From the NCBI RefSeq assembly GCF_014230465.1, contig NZ_JAAXCY010000009.1, positions 186,001 through 250,000 on the forward strand: DNA of 64,000 nucleotides, read 5' to 3'. Shown here one piece after another: positions 41,501 to 48,751 of the stretch (position 1 is the stretch's first letter; each line of letters starts with the position of its first letter). The stretch comes from Pseudomonas cremoris. Its GTDB lineage: Bacteria; Pseudomonadota; Gammaproteobacteria; Pseudomonadales; Pseudomonadaceae. Position numbers and translations under genes: made by a program. The notes beneath the pieces were generated by a model. It did not search any database. It saw nothing but the letters and a program-made list of their open reading frames with translations, and was not told the origin of the DNA.

Positions 41501-41922
41501 AGGTCCAGGCGCTTTATACGTATTTTTTGCAGCAGCGGTTTGTCGACAGCGAGGGTGAAATACACGCGATCGGCCTGGACAACATCCTGGTGGTGGCGCC
41601 TTACAACTTGCAGGTGCAACTGCTCAAGCAAGTGCTGCCAGCGGGCGCTCGGGTGGGCACTGTGGATAAATTCCAGGGCCAAGAGGCAGAAATTGTCATC
41701 GTGTCGATGGCAACCTCCAACGAAGATTACCTGCCACGCGACATCGGTTTTCTCTACTCGAAAAACCGTTTGAATGTGGCAGTCAGTCGCGCCAAATCCC
41801 TGGCCTGCATCGTCGCCAGCCCGGACCTGAGCGCCGTGCGTTGCGTGACGCCCCACGAGATGAGCCTGGTCAATGGCCTGTGCATGGCGATCCGCTACGG
41901 CGCGGTCGATCACTGTGCTTGA
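38554..41922 (+). CDS. TM0106-type RecB-like nuclease / DnaQ-like / SF1 helicase fusion
   Basis: This 1122-residue protein carries three nucleic-acid modules. Residues 1-230 are a RecB/Cas4-like nuclease with D113, D133-T-K135 and a probable Fe-S cluster (C16/C21 and C213, C216, C219, C225). Residues about 315-500 hold an RNase H/DnaQ-like exonuclease with FFDMEGNPL (D324, E326) and NEDDVRST (D485/D486). Residues about 720-1122 are an SF1 (DNA2/Upf1-like) helicase with Walker A GPPGTGKT (738-745), DEAG (851-854), TVDKFQGQEAEIV and NVAVSRAK. It probably unwinds and degrades DNA or RNA. It sits between an unknown gene and an ankyrin gene under a WYL regulator, a typical defence-island context. 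Confidence 0.88.
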   Translation: MQTRNGTRLYSASDLCGFLECQHLTALDLEHLVTPMPKAADSEQNRLIQDKGLAHEAAFFQRLKSEYANVIDIAEGNPSFERRVELTIEAMHAGADIIFQASLQDGALIGHADFLRKVPRASTLGAFSYEVIDTKLAKTAKAKFLVQTALYSRLLVPIQGVQPQFMYVVLGDAARTEQAFRVADYADYLEQVLQRFDAFTRHAEPPATYPEPCGHCGFCGWRERCDEQRQRDDHLSAVAGISRSQINKLRSAGVSTLRQLAQSDDALRVPKLQWESLHKLRHQARLQFQGRASDEPLFERLPVVGDRRGFNRMPRAAEGDLFFDMEGNPLEEGGLEYLFGLYIDEGSMPVFLPFWAHSRDEEKVAFECFIDWVVAHLKRYPDAHIYHYASYEETAIKRLMSQHGTREAQVDGLLRSGKLVDLYKVVREAIRVSQPSYSIKHIERFYMEQRDGDVTNAGASIVFYERWKETGDMALLEQIERYNEDDVRSTFLLRNWLLSIKPAAAGDFVSPEPASERAVAEQTDLEVRLERYRQTLLDGLRAEDPVRLLTFQLLDFHRRADKPTWWQMFSRQDMSTGELLEDIESLAGLTRTHTPREPINRSFLYEYRFEPQETKLRSGSTVVIADSLARIELHHLDPDQCLATFKATERNAPPDRFDAIPGPPIPTDALREALFRYADSVLAGQRRFEAVSDFLHRRAPRLKGGKPGAALLDPAMAPLEAIKHAVRNLDNSVLFIQGPPGTGKTYTGSHVIVDLLKAGKRIGVTSNSHHAINNLLAAVEARALEDGFTFTGLKKSSDGEGNEFNGRCIRSISDKRSFLMAWGPSTDLIAGTAWILSDETFTEQLDYLFIDEAGQVSVANLVTMGMAARNIVLMGDQMQLSQPVQGVHPARSGDSILDYLLDGTPTIAADRGVFLARTWRMHPQVCSFISQAVYEGQLSSAPGTERRVLLLDGQQPEIPSSGLMFCPVQHDGNSQSSGEEAAKVQALYTYFLQQRFVDSEGEIHAIGLDNILVVAPYNLQVQLLKQVLPAGARVGTVDKFQGQEAEIVIVSMATSNEDYLPRDIGFLYSKNRLNVAVSRAKSLACIVASPDLSAVRCVTPHEMSLVNGLCMAIRYGAVDHCA

Positions 41923-42499
41923 TCCCACAAAGGAGCAGGCGGAACTGGGCCTGGGCGACTGGCACCTGTGCGTGTTGCTCGATGAGCAGCAGCCCCTCGA
42001 TACGCAGGGGTTGAACCTGCGTGACCTTGCAGGTGACACGCCGCTGGACCTGGCCTACCGCCTTAACCGCCGTGAGTGGGTGGACACCCTGGAGGCCCTC
42101 GGCGCCCAGGGCAACCCGCAGATTCGGCAGTGGGCGGGCCGTGGCTGCTTTATGCCCCACGACAAGTTCATCCACCTGCCGGCCCGCCACGGGGATGCCA
42201 ACACGCTGCGCGCCCGTTACCGGCTGGGGGCGAGCCTCAATGATCGTGACGCCCTTGGGAATACGCCGCTGCATTGGCTGTTGATCAACGGCCATGTGAA
42301 GGCTGCTCGCTACTTCATCGCCCATTACGACGCGTATGGGCTGGATCTGAACGCGAAGAACCACCAGGGCAACACGGCGCGCACGGTGGCTTTGCTCCAC
42401 GGGCATCACGCGCTGGCGCAGCAACTACTGAGTGCCGAGGTCGACAACTGCATTGGCGCGCTGCGCCTGTGGCGGGACATGGGCCTCAATCATGCATGA
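41915..42499 (+). CDS. Ankyrin-repeat protein coupled to the nuclease-helicase gene
   Basis: This protein of about 194 residues has ankyrin-like repeats (LRDLAGDTPLDLAYRLNRRE, DRDALGNTPLHWLLINGHVK, and NAKNHQGNTARTVALLHGHH). The start is uncertain. GTG at 41915 overlaps the preceding stop by 8 nt and suggests translational coupling; an ATG at 41873 would overlap by 50 nt. Ankyrin repeats imply protein binding, perhaps to the adjacent helicase. It converges on the WYL gene, whose stop lies inside its last bases. Confidence 0.72.
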   Translation: MLDPTKEQAELGLGDWHLCVLLDEQQPLDTQGLNLRDLAGDTPLDLAYRLNRREWVDTLEALGAQGNPQIRQWAGRGCFMPHDKFIHLPARHGDANTLRARYRLGASLNDRDALGNTPLHWLLINGHVKAARYFIAHYDAYGLDLNAKNHQGNTARTVALLHGHHALAQQLLSAEVDNCIGALRLWRDMGLNHA

Positions 42500-43361
42500 G
42501 CCATGGCCGCAGCTCCTTGATGTTACTCACCACAATCTGCTGAGCCTCGGGGTTGGTGGCTAGGTTTCTGGGGTCGACCTGATAGCGACGCAACACGTAC
42601 TTCACCAGTGCCTTGCGGCTGGGGACCACCAGTTGCCCATCGGTCATGCCGAAGTCGGTCTCGATGATCGCCTGCTGCGCGGTGTTCAAGCGGCCATCGG
42701 GGGTGAAGATGATGGGCACTTCGGTGTTCCAGTCCTCATCCAGCTCCCGGGTGTTCTGCGACGCATCAAGCAGGTCGGGCTCGCCCCGCAGGCGGCTGAG
42801 CACAAAGTCTCGGTACTGGCGGTTCTTCTCGCAGTAGGCGCGCACATGCCAGCGCATGCCGGTGTACACCAGGGTGTGCGGGGCGATCAGGCGGATTTCC
42901 ACGTTGGGGGTGTTGAGCGAAACGTACTCGGTTTCCAGGCGCAAGCCGTCGCGACAAGCCGCGAGCAAAGGACGCAGCACTTCAGGACGAATTGGCCGGT
43001 CGGGCACTTCAAGCACCTTGGTATGGGCATACGCCAGGGCCAGCCCGTCGATGTGCGGTGCCCGTTCGTTGTTCTGGTAAAGCAGGTGCAAATAGGCACT
43101 GGCGCTGTCGTCAATGAACAGCGGTTTGAAGTGCTTGCTGGGTACGTAGCCTTTGCGCTGCTTGTCATATGTCAAGTTTCGGGGCGCATGTTCATTGATG
43201 TAGGTGTTGATGTCCTTGGACGCTTGTTGACGGCTGATGCCGAAGCTCTGGATCAAGTGTCCCGTGGTCAGGCGGCCTTCCCACCAGGCGACGGTCTCGA
43301 TCAGGCGATAGCGAAGTGCCAGGTCCCAGCGCACTTGTTCAATGGATTGCTTGCGTTTCAT
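42486..43361 (-). CDS. BrxR/CapW-type WYL-domain transcriptional repressor
   Basis: This 291-residue regulator has three parts. Residues about 10-75 are a winged helix-turn-helix (RWDLALRYRLIETVAWWEGR followed by LTTGHLIQSFGISRQQASKD). Residues about 125-195 are a WYL domain (APHTLVYTGMRWHVRAYCEK) in which the eponymous WYL reads WHV. A WCX-type C-terminus follows. The opening strongly resembles the BrxR/CapW group that represses BREX, CBASS and other defence operons until a ligand is sensed. GGAG lies 6 nt before the ATG. It converges on the ankyrin gene by a 14-nt overlap and probably represses both itself and the 36.8-37.0 kb divergent promoter. Confidence 0.87.
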   Translation of the reverse strand: MKRKQSIEQVRWDLALRYRLIETVAWWEGRLTTGHLIQSFGISRQQASKDINTYINEHAPRNLTYDKQRKGYVPSKHFKPLFIDDSASAYLHLLYQNNERAPHIDGLALAYAHTKVLEVPDRPIRPEVLRPLLAACRDGLRLETEYVSLNTPNVEIRLIAPHTLVYTGMRWHVRAYCEKNRQYRDFVLSRLRGEPDLLDASQNTRELDEDWNTEVPIIFTPDGRLNTAQQAIIETDFGMTDGQLVVPSRKALVKYVLRRYQVDPRNLATNPEAQQIVVSNIKELRPWLMHD

Positions 43362-43384
43362 ACCCGCTCCATGTGTGTGAATAC

Positions 43385-43416
43385 TTTACCTGTATAAGTC
43401 TACATTCTAGACCTGT
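43385..43416. promoter_or_regulatory. Candidate autoregulatory operator upstream of the WYL gene
   Basis: TTTACCTGTAT matches the site at 36944 exactly. Within the same 32 bases are GTCTA-N5-TAGAC and a direct repeat of ACCTGT with 23-nt spacing. It lies 24 nt upstream of the WYL start codon. It could also affect the divergent 85-residue gene at 43481. Confidence 0.5.
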
Positions 43417-43480
43417 CGTAAATCACTACATATCGTGTGCCTGTCTTCGGAATACATCGAAGACAGGAAAGGATGTGAAC

Positions 43481-43738
43481 ATGAGTATGTCGGAAGTCGT
43501 TTCGACGGGGGCGCTCGCAGTGATGGGAGTCATCCTGCTGGTGCTGATACAGCATTGTTTGAAGCTGAGCGAGCTGTGGAAAATGGTCGCTCATTATCAG
43601 AAAGATCTGCGCTGGGCGCAGATCTGGGAAGTGGAAAACCGCGAGCTGCGCTCGGCGTTGCGTGCTGAGCGCGAGCATGTCGCGCAGTTGCAGCGAAAGC
43701 TGGAATTGCTGCAAGCGCTGCTCCCGGTCACAGAATAA
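43481..43738 (+). CDS. Small single-pass membrane protein with coiled coil
   Basis: This 85-residue protein has one N-terminal membrane helix (LAVMGVILLVLIQHCLKL, about 11-28) and a helical tail (NRELRSALRAEREHVAQLQR) likely to form a coiled coil. AGGAAAGGATG precedes the ATG. I recognise no family. It opens a + strand run with a zinc-ribbon gene and the YaaW-like gene, convergent with the ZorAB-like operon, so it may belong to that module. Confidence 0.65.
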   Translation: MSMSEVVSTGALAVMGVILLVLIQHCLKLSELWKMVAHYQKDLRWAQIWEVENRELRSALRAEREHVAQLQRKLELLQALLPVTE

Positions 43739-43770
43739 TTTGCGGCATCGCTATCTAGGAGAACGTATCC

Positions 43771-43968
43771 ATGCCGATAAAACCCAGGCCCTTCACAGTT
43801 GTGTGTGAAGACTGCCACTGGAAGAAAACCGTAGCACCGCGCAGTGATGCATTGATGCCCGGCGACTGGTTCGCCAGCTGCCTGAAGTGCGGCAGTACAG
43901 CGTTGAAAATGCGCGCAGCGGGGTGGTTTGAAGCGGCGGCAGCGCAGTTCCGGGCGCCTCACCTTTGA
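43771..43968 (+). CDS. Small zinc-ribbon-like protein
   Basis: This 65-residue protein has two Cys pairs (CEDC at 12-15, CLKC at 37-40) spaced as in a zinc ribbon. A good AGGAG site lies 8 nt upstream of ATG 43771. Function is unknown. It is separated from the preceding gene by 32 nt and probably shares its transcript. Confidence 0.65.
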   Translation: MPIKPRPFTVVCEDCHWKKTVAPRSDALMPGDWFASCLKCGSTALKMRAAGWFEAAAAQFRAPHL

Positions 43969-44159
43969 CGTATATCGGGCTGGCGTAGAGGCGTGCCCTT
44001 GACCTCAGACGCTGGGGTTTCCGATAGGGGGCACGTAGAGCGCCCATGCCCACACGTGCACATGACTGCAGGCTAAAGTTTTCCCGCGTGCTGCGGATAA
44101 GTTAGGGATAAATGGGTCGCTAACTGCGGCATGCGTGAACGGATTCCAGGGGATAGTTG

Positions 44160-44969
44160 ATGGAAAGCGAGATTGATATCAATGGGGACAGTGATCTGCT
44201 GCAGATGCTTATCGATGCAGATCCAGTCGATGTAATCGTACTGGTCGACTTCCTGACCGACTCTGGCAAGGGCCGACTGGCGATGGCCAGCGAGGTGCGC
44301 GAAGCACTGGAGTCGGCAAAGAAGAAGAGCAAGTTCTCCAGGGGAGTGTTGCTCCTGATGATTCGCGAGCTGCAACATTTTGGCGGTAATAGTTTCGTCA
44401 ACCTGTTCCGCCGCAACGGTGTTCCCTATGCCGAGATCGTCGCCGACGTGCTAAGTCATGTGGGGGGTACGGGCGGCAAGAATGAGCCGGTTGCGAGCAT
44501 GGAACTCAAGGTGCTGGAGAAGCTACTTTCCGATGCCTGGGAAAAAATGTCGGCGCAGGAACAGGCCGATTTCTCCAAGGGCTTCCAAAATGAAACGGGC
44601 CCCTTGGGCGTTTCATATGCGGCTATTCAGGCCGCCATACGGCGCGGTGGTCCTGCTGCCATTCAGGCTGCTCTTCTGGCTACCGGCGCGTTTGCACGGT
44701 TGGCAATGGGGGGTGCGCTGGCCGCCGGCACCAGTCTGGTAGCGGGTCGTGCTGCGGGGTTGGCCTTCGGTCCGATTGGCGTCGCGTTGTCGGGTATTGC
44801 CGGCGCTCACACACTGACGAGTCAGGCCTATCGGGTGACCGTGCCTTGCGTGGTGCAGATCGCCTACATTCGGCAAAAAAGTACGTTGGTTACTTGCCCT
44901 TCCTGTGAGGTCCCCACCCCTAAAACCAGCAAATTCTGCAGCGAATGCGGAGCAGGCTTGGCGCTATAA
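44160..44969 (+). CDS. YaaW (UPF0174) family protein with C-terminal zinc ribbon
   Basis: This 269-residue protein matches E. coli YaaW across its length: IRELQHFGGNSFVNLFRRNG near residue 70 and QAYRVTVPCVVQIAYIR near 225, with a Gly/Ala-rich hydrophobic segment between (about 165-215). Unlike YaaW it ends in an added zinc ribbon, C246-x2-C249...C260-x2-C263. YaaW has no firm function. The ATG at 44160 has AGGGGA 7 nt upstream and overlaps a TTG in frame one codon before. A hypothetical gene follows after 28 nt. The pair converges on the ZorAB-like operon. Confidence 0.82.
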   Translation: MESEIDINGDSDLLQMLIDADPVDVIVLVDFLTDSGKGRLAMASEVREALESAKKKSKFSRGVLLLMIRELQHFGGNSFVNLFRRNGVPYAEIVADVLSHVGGTGGKNEPVASMELKVLEKLLSDAWEKMSAQEQADFSKGFQNETGPLGVSYAAIQAAIRRGGPAAIQAALLATGAFARLAMGGALAAGTSLVAGRAAGLAFGPIGVALSGIAGAHTLTSQAYRVTVPCVVQIAYIRQKSTLVTCPSCEVPTPKTSKFCSECGAGLAL

Positions 44970-44997
44970 AGCCTCTCATTTGAATCTGGAGCCTGTT

Positions 44998-46146
44998 ATG
45001 GAAAATAACCTCACGCTGCCGAGCGCTGGAAGCAACGACCTGCCAACCTGGTTAATCGGGAAGTCTGCCGAAAAACCGTTGATGAGCGTTACGTTGGCAG
45101 CGCAGCAGGTCATGCCTGCCGGCGTTGAAAAGGTTGATGCGGCTCGTTTGGGCATCGATCGTTTGGGGCCGTTGTTGCAAACACTGCCCAACCTGATCGT
45201 CGCGAACGATGTTGCCCAGTCTCGATACATGCAAGTGGTGATCGACGGCCCTCTCGCGGCGGCCGCCGATGGCAACGGCTTTCGAGCCTTCTCGAGACAA
45301 GGCGGAAGTATCAAGGAGCATGCGAGGTTGTTTGAGCCTGAAAAGCTTCAGCAGCTGGTCAGTTCTGCGGCGATGTTCCAGATCGCGTCCGCCGTGGTGG
45401 CTCAAAAACACCTGGCCGACATTAGCGCCAAGTTGAGTGAGATTCAGGCGGGCGTTGAGGGTATCTCGACGTTCTTGGTCGAGGGGCGCAAGTCCATTGT
45501 CAAAGGCGCTTTGAATTACCTGACGCAGGTTGCACCACTAGTTTTGGCCGGTGAGTTGAGCCCGGCGATCAGACAGAAGTTAGAAGACATCGAGCTGGAT
45601 CTGGGCGCGATCCACAATCAGTTGGAAGGCGAGCTGGTCACACTGGCCAAGGACGCGGCGGAGCACAAAGCGCCCGGCATGTTTGAAACAACGGCTGGAT
45701 TGACCGCTGCACTGAAAGTGATGCAGAGCAAATCGGACGCCCGCGCAGAAGAGTGGAAACTGTGTATGGGAACCCGGTTAGCGGCGTGCCGTCTGCTGGC
45801 CTCGTTTCCTGGTGAAAGCGCTTTGGTCCAGCGACGTCAAACGACCTTGGGCCATGTGGCGAGTCAGTTTCTGGGAGAGAACGGGCGTTTGTCTGACTTC
45901 AAGAACGCCGTAGAAGCTCGGGCGAAAAATCTTTCTTCTTACCTGGATTCTCAATCCACGATCCAGGCCAATCGCTTGTCGTTGAGAGAGTGGGAGGAGG
46001 AGACGCTACCGTTGTTTATGACGGGCGCAATCAGCGAAATCGGGCAGATGCAGCAATTGCTGGTTGAACAGCAATCGCCGGTCGTGTTGACGGTAGAGAT
46101 GCGGGGTAATGAGTTTGTCGGCGCCTACCAGGCCCGCACCGCTTAG
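44998..46146 (+). CDS. Unknown helical protein next to the ZorAB-like operon
   Basis: This 382-residue protein has no signal peptide. Most of it after residue 110 is predicted helical by composition (SAAMFQIASAVVAQKHLADI, then KLEDIELDLGAIHNQLEG), consistent with coiled coils. I do not recognise the family. TGGAG lies 7 nt before the ATG. It follows the YaaW-like gene closely and ends 65 nt before the convergent ZorB-like stop, so it may be part of the same accessory unit. Confidence 0.65.
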   Translation: MENNLTLPSAGSNDLPTWLIGKSAEKPLMSVTLAAQQVMPAGVEKVDAARLGIDRLGPLLQTLPNLIVANDVAQSRYMQVVIDGPLAAAADGNGFRAFSRQGGSIKEHARLFEPEKLQQLVSSAAMFQIASAVVAQKHLADISAKLSEIQAGVEGISTFLVEGRKSIVKGALNYLTQVAPLVLAGELSPAIRQKLEDIELDLGAIHNQLEGELVTLAKDAAEHKAPGMFETTAGLTAALKVMQSKSDARAEEWKLCMGTRLAACRLLASFPGESALVQRRQTTLGHVASQFLGENGRLSDFKNAVEARAKNLSSYLDSQSTIQANRLSLREWEEETLPLFMTGAISEIGQMQQLLVEQQSPVVLTVEMRGNEFVGAYQARTA

Positions 46147-46211
46147 CTTTCACGATCATCGGTGTGCCGCGTCGCCAACAGAGTGTGTCTGTCAGCGACG
46201 CGTCGGCCGAT

Positions 46212-46868
46212 TCAAATGCGCTTGTTCGAATCCCGGCGGTTCACAAACTGCACTTCTACGCGCCGATTGTGTTCGTCCGCCGGATCAATCTCTGGCAGCG
46301 GTTGCGAGTCCCCATAGCCGGCAACGATGACGCGCTTGGCCTGTGCGGGTTCCAGCAGCTCGATGATCAACTTGCGCGCCTCTCTGGCCCTTGCCGCAGA
46401 CAGTGTGAAGTTGTCGTCGTAGACCGTGCAGAACTTGACGAAGTCAGTCACCGGACGCGCGACCTGCGTATTGTCGGTGTGCCCCTCTACCAATATCTGG
46501 GCGTCACCGGAGCTGCCAAAGAAGGTGGCGATGCGCGGGCTGACGAGGCGAAGTTCGCGCTTGGCCTCATCCGTCAGGCACGCGCTGCCCCGGGCGAACA
46601 TCTTGTCACCCAGGGTCATTTTGTTACCGGCGAGGTCGAACGAAACCAACCCGGAGTCGCCCTGTGCGTCCAGGGCGGCTTTCATCTCCTGCAATAGTCC
46701 GGTGACCTTTTCCTGTTCGGTCACTCCCGCCTGGTTTTGCTCTTCCTGGCGCTTGAGTTCGGCAAATTGATTCTGCAACACCGACATTACCAACAGCAGC
46801 ATCACCACTGCCATTACGCCAGCCATCAGGTCAGAGATGGATACCCACTCGCTTGGTTTCTCTTTCAT
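46212..46868 (-). CDS. ZorB-like MotB/OmpA-family stator protein
   Basis: This 218-residue protein has one N-terminal membrane helix beginning SISDLMAGVMAVVMLLLVM. D13 sits where the proton-carrying Asp of MotB/ZorB lies. A short linker leads to a C-terminal OmpA-like peptidoglycan-binding domain (ILVEGHTDNT near 125-134, LSAARAREAR near 156, NRRVEVQF near 201-208). In Zorya systems ZorB pairs with ZorA in a proton-driven motor anchored to the cell wall. The start is 8 nt after the ZorA-like stop. Canonical MotB (flagellar) is excluded by the short N-terminus and context. Confidence 0.87.
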   Translation of the reverse strand: MKEKPSEWVSISDLMAGVMAVVMLLLVMSVLQNQFAELKRQEEQNQAGVTEQEKVTGLLQEMKAALDAQGDSGLVSFDLAGNKMTLGDKMFARGSACLTDEAKRELRLVSPRIATFFGSSGDAQILVEGHTDNTQVARPVTDFVKFCTVYDDNFTLSAARAREARKLIIELLEPAQAKRVIVAGYGDSQPLPEIDPADEHNRRVEVQFVNRRDSNKRI

Positions 46869-46876
46869 GAGGGTGC

Positions 46877-48751
46877 TCAGGCTTTTACGGCTTTCACGGC
46901 TTTTCGGGCCGCGACTGATTTATTGATACTGTTGGCAACACCCGTCAACTGATTCACGGATTGCAGCAGAGGTTGCAGGTCAACGGGGGCGCGCGTCACA
47001 ACGCTGGCCAGCGCGTCGAGTGACTCGGGGACCTTGATCAGCATTTCCGAGACTTTGCCGTAACGTTGATCCAGCGAGACCATGCGCTGGCCGCTTTCGG
47101 ATACGGCTTTAAGGCCGCTGAGAATGTCCTTGGACAGTTTCTCGACCACGCCCTGGATCGCCAGGATGTTCGTATTCAGGTTCTCACTGACCATCTCGAA
47201 CTCTCGCGTGGTCTTTTCCTGCGCGGTGGCGGTCTTATCCATATTGGTGGCGACCTCTTCCATGGCCCGGCTGACGGTGCCGGACATGCTGTCGATAGCC
47301 TTGGAAATATTCCCTGTCGCCTGTCCCAGGCTGGTGGTCATGTTGACAAGGTTGGTGCCGAAGTCGTGGTTCATGGTCCTGATGTTCGAACCCAGGTCAG
47401 TCTTGACGGCTTCCATCACGTCGCCCAGTTTCGTGGTGGCGCTTTCGAGCTGCGCGCCCATGCCGTGCAGGTTGTCGCTGAAGTCCTTGTTCATGGTAGC
47501 CAGCGTGCTGTTCAGATCAGCTTTGACGCCATTCATGACCTCTGTCATCTGACCATTCAGGGCACTCACCACAACGTGCAGTTCAGCGGCGGACTGGCCC
47601 ACCTTGACGGCCGCGTCACCCATCGTTTCACCCGCGGTTTGCAGGGCTTGCAGGTTGTCGCGACTGTTGTCGGTGAACGCGGTCATTGCCTGTTCAGTGC
47701 GTTTACCTGACGTGGCGATTTGGCTCATAACGTCTTGCGTATCGCGGTGCACTTGCAAACTCTCGGTGTGGCTTTGCAGTAGCGTACCGATGCCATCTGT
47801 GACACTGGCAATACGCATGTCGAGCCCCGCAAAGCCTGTTTGCAGATGGTGTTTGTTGTTGTCGGCCAAAGCACTCAAGGCTTGTTCAGCGCGTTGAGCG
47901 GTGTCTGCGGCTTCGCGGACGATCACCTGCCCTTCGCGGGCGATCTGCTGGCTGGTGCTCTCACTTTGCAGTAAGGCGCTGATGCCGTTTGCCACACCAC
48001 TGATGTGGGTGCTCACGCTGTCGAAGCCGGTTTGCAATAACTGCCGTTGTTCGGTGTCAGTGCCGTGTCGTCGGTTGGCCTGTTGCTGCATCAGTTCATT
48101 GAAGGTCTCGGCCTGTTTGCCGAGCGCGCCGGTCATGTACTTGGCCGCACTGGATATGCAGTTTTGGAGGAAGGCGTCGTGAGCGGCACGGGCGGTTTCG
48201 CGTTGTTGCTCAGAGGCCGACATTTGCGTCTTGACCTGTGAGATGCACCACGCCAGACGGCGGCCCTCATAGCCCAGAAGCAAGTCCCATACCTTCAATA
48301 AAATGAAGGCCATGATGCCCCAGGTGGAGGTTTTGAACTTGGTCCCCAGCCCTTGCATCATCGCGGTCATGTCTTGCATCGCACCGCCCATGGCGCCCAC
48401 AGAAGCATTGCCGCTTTTCTGCAAAATAGTCGATGCATGATCGAGTGCCATGCCCAGACCTAGGAACGTGCCCAGCAAGCCGACCACCAAAAGCATCCCG
48501 GGCATGATGCCGGCGATTTTCTCGGCAGTGGTGGAGACGGCTTCACTCAGGTCGTGGATCGAACCATGATCTGCACGCAGCCCCGAGGCGCCCAATTTGC
48601 CCCCTTGCCACTTCTTTTCCCAATGGCGCTCGTTCGCTCGCAGAGCCACCATCAGCCCTGTTAGAAGGGTTGCACCGGTGATGAACAGGAAGAAGAACAT
48701 CTGCAAGGGTTCAAGCCGAGGCAGCAAAAAACTCACTAATTCGTTGTTCAC
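46877..48751 (-). CDS. ZorA-like MotA/TolQ/ExbB channel protein with long helical tail
   Basis: This 624-residue protein has three membrane helices (about 17-37, 82-104, 140-160). They carry the MotA/ExbB-family core: PGMLLVVGLLGTFLGLGMAL in helix 2 and GLGTKFKTSTWGIMAFILLK at helix 3. About 460 residues follow as a cytoplasmic helical tail. The tail shows internal repetition (LLQTGFDSVSTHISGV then HLQTGFAGLDMRIASV; VMNGVKADLNSTLATMNKDF then VMEAVKTDLGSNIRTMNHDF). Long tails are the mark of ZorA, whose tail conveys the phage signal to effectors. It overlaps the upstream gene by 4 nt and is followed by the ZorB-like gene. Confidence 0.87.
   Translation of the reverse strand: MNNELVSFLLPRLEPLQMFFFLFITGATLLTGLMVALRANERHWEKKWQGGKLGASGLRADHGSIHDLSEAVSTTAEKIAGIMPGMLLVVGLLGTFLGLGMALDHASTILQKSGNASVGAMGGAMQDMTAMMQGLGTKFKTSTWGIMAFILLKVWDLLLGYEGRRLAWCISQVKTQMSASEQQRETARAAHDAFLQNCISSAAKYMTGALGKQAETFNELMQQQANRRHGTDTEQRQLLQTGFDSVSTHISGVANGISALLQSESTSQQIAREGQVIVREAADTAQRAEQALSALADNNKHHLQTGFAGLDMRIASVTDGIGTLLQSHTESLQVHRDTQDVMSQIATSGKRTEQAMTAFTDNSRDNLQALQTAGETMGDAAVKVGQSAAELHVVVSALNGQMTEVMNGVKADLNSTLATMNKDFSDNLHGMGAQLESATTKLGDVMEAVKTDLGSNIRTMNHDFGTNLVNMTTSLGQATGNISKAIDSMSGTVSRAMEEVATNMDKTATAQEKTTREFEMVSENLNTNILAIQGVVEKLSKDILSGLKAVSESGQRMVSLDQRYGKVSEMLIKVPESLDALASVVTRAPVDLQPLLQSVNQLTGVANSINKSVAARKAVKAVKA

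Noticed and set aside
46212..48751. Flagellar MotAB stator genes
   Set aside because: The channel protein has three membrane helices and a very long cytoplasmic tail, unlike flagellar MotA. The neighbours are an AAA ATPase and an unknown helical gene, and no flagellar or chemotaxis gene is near.
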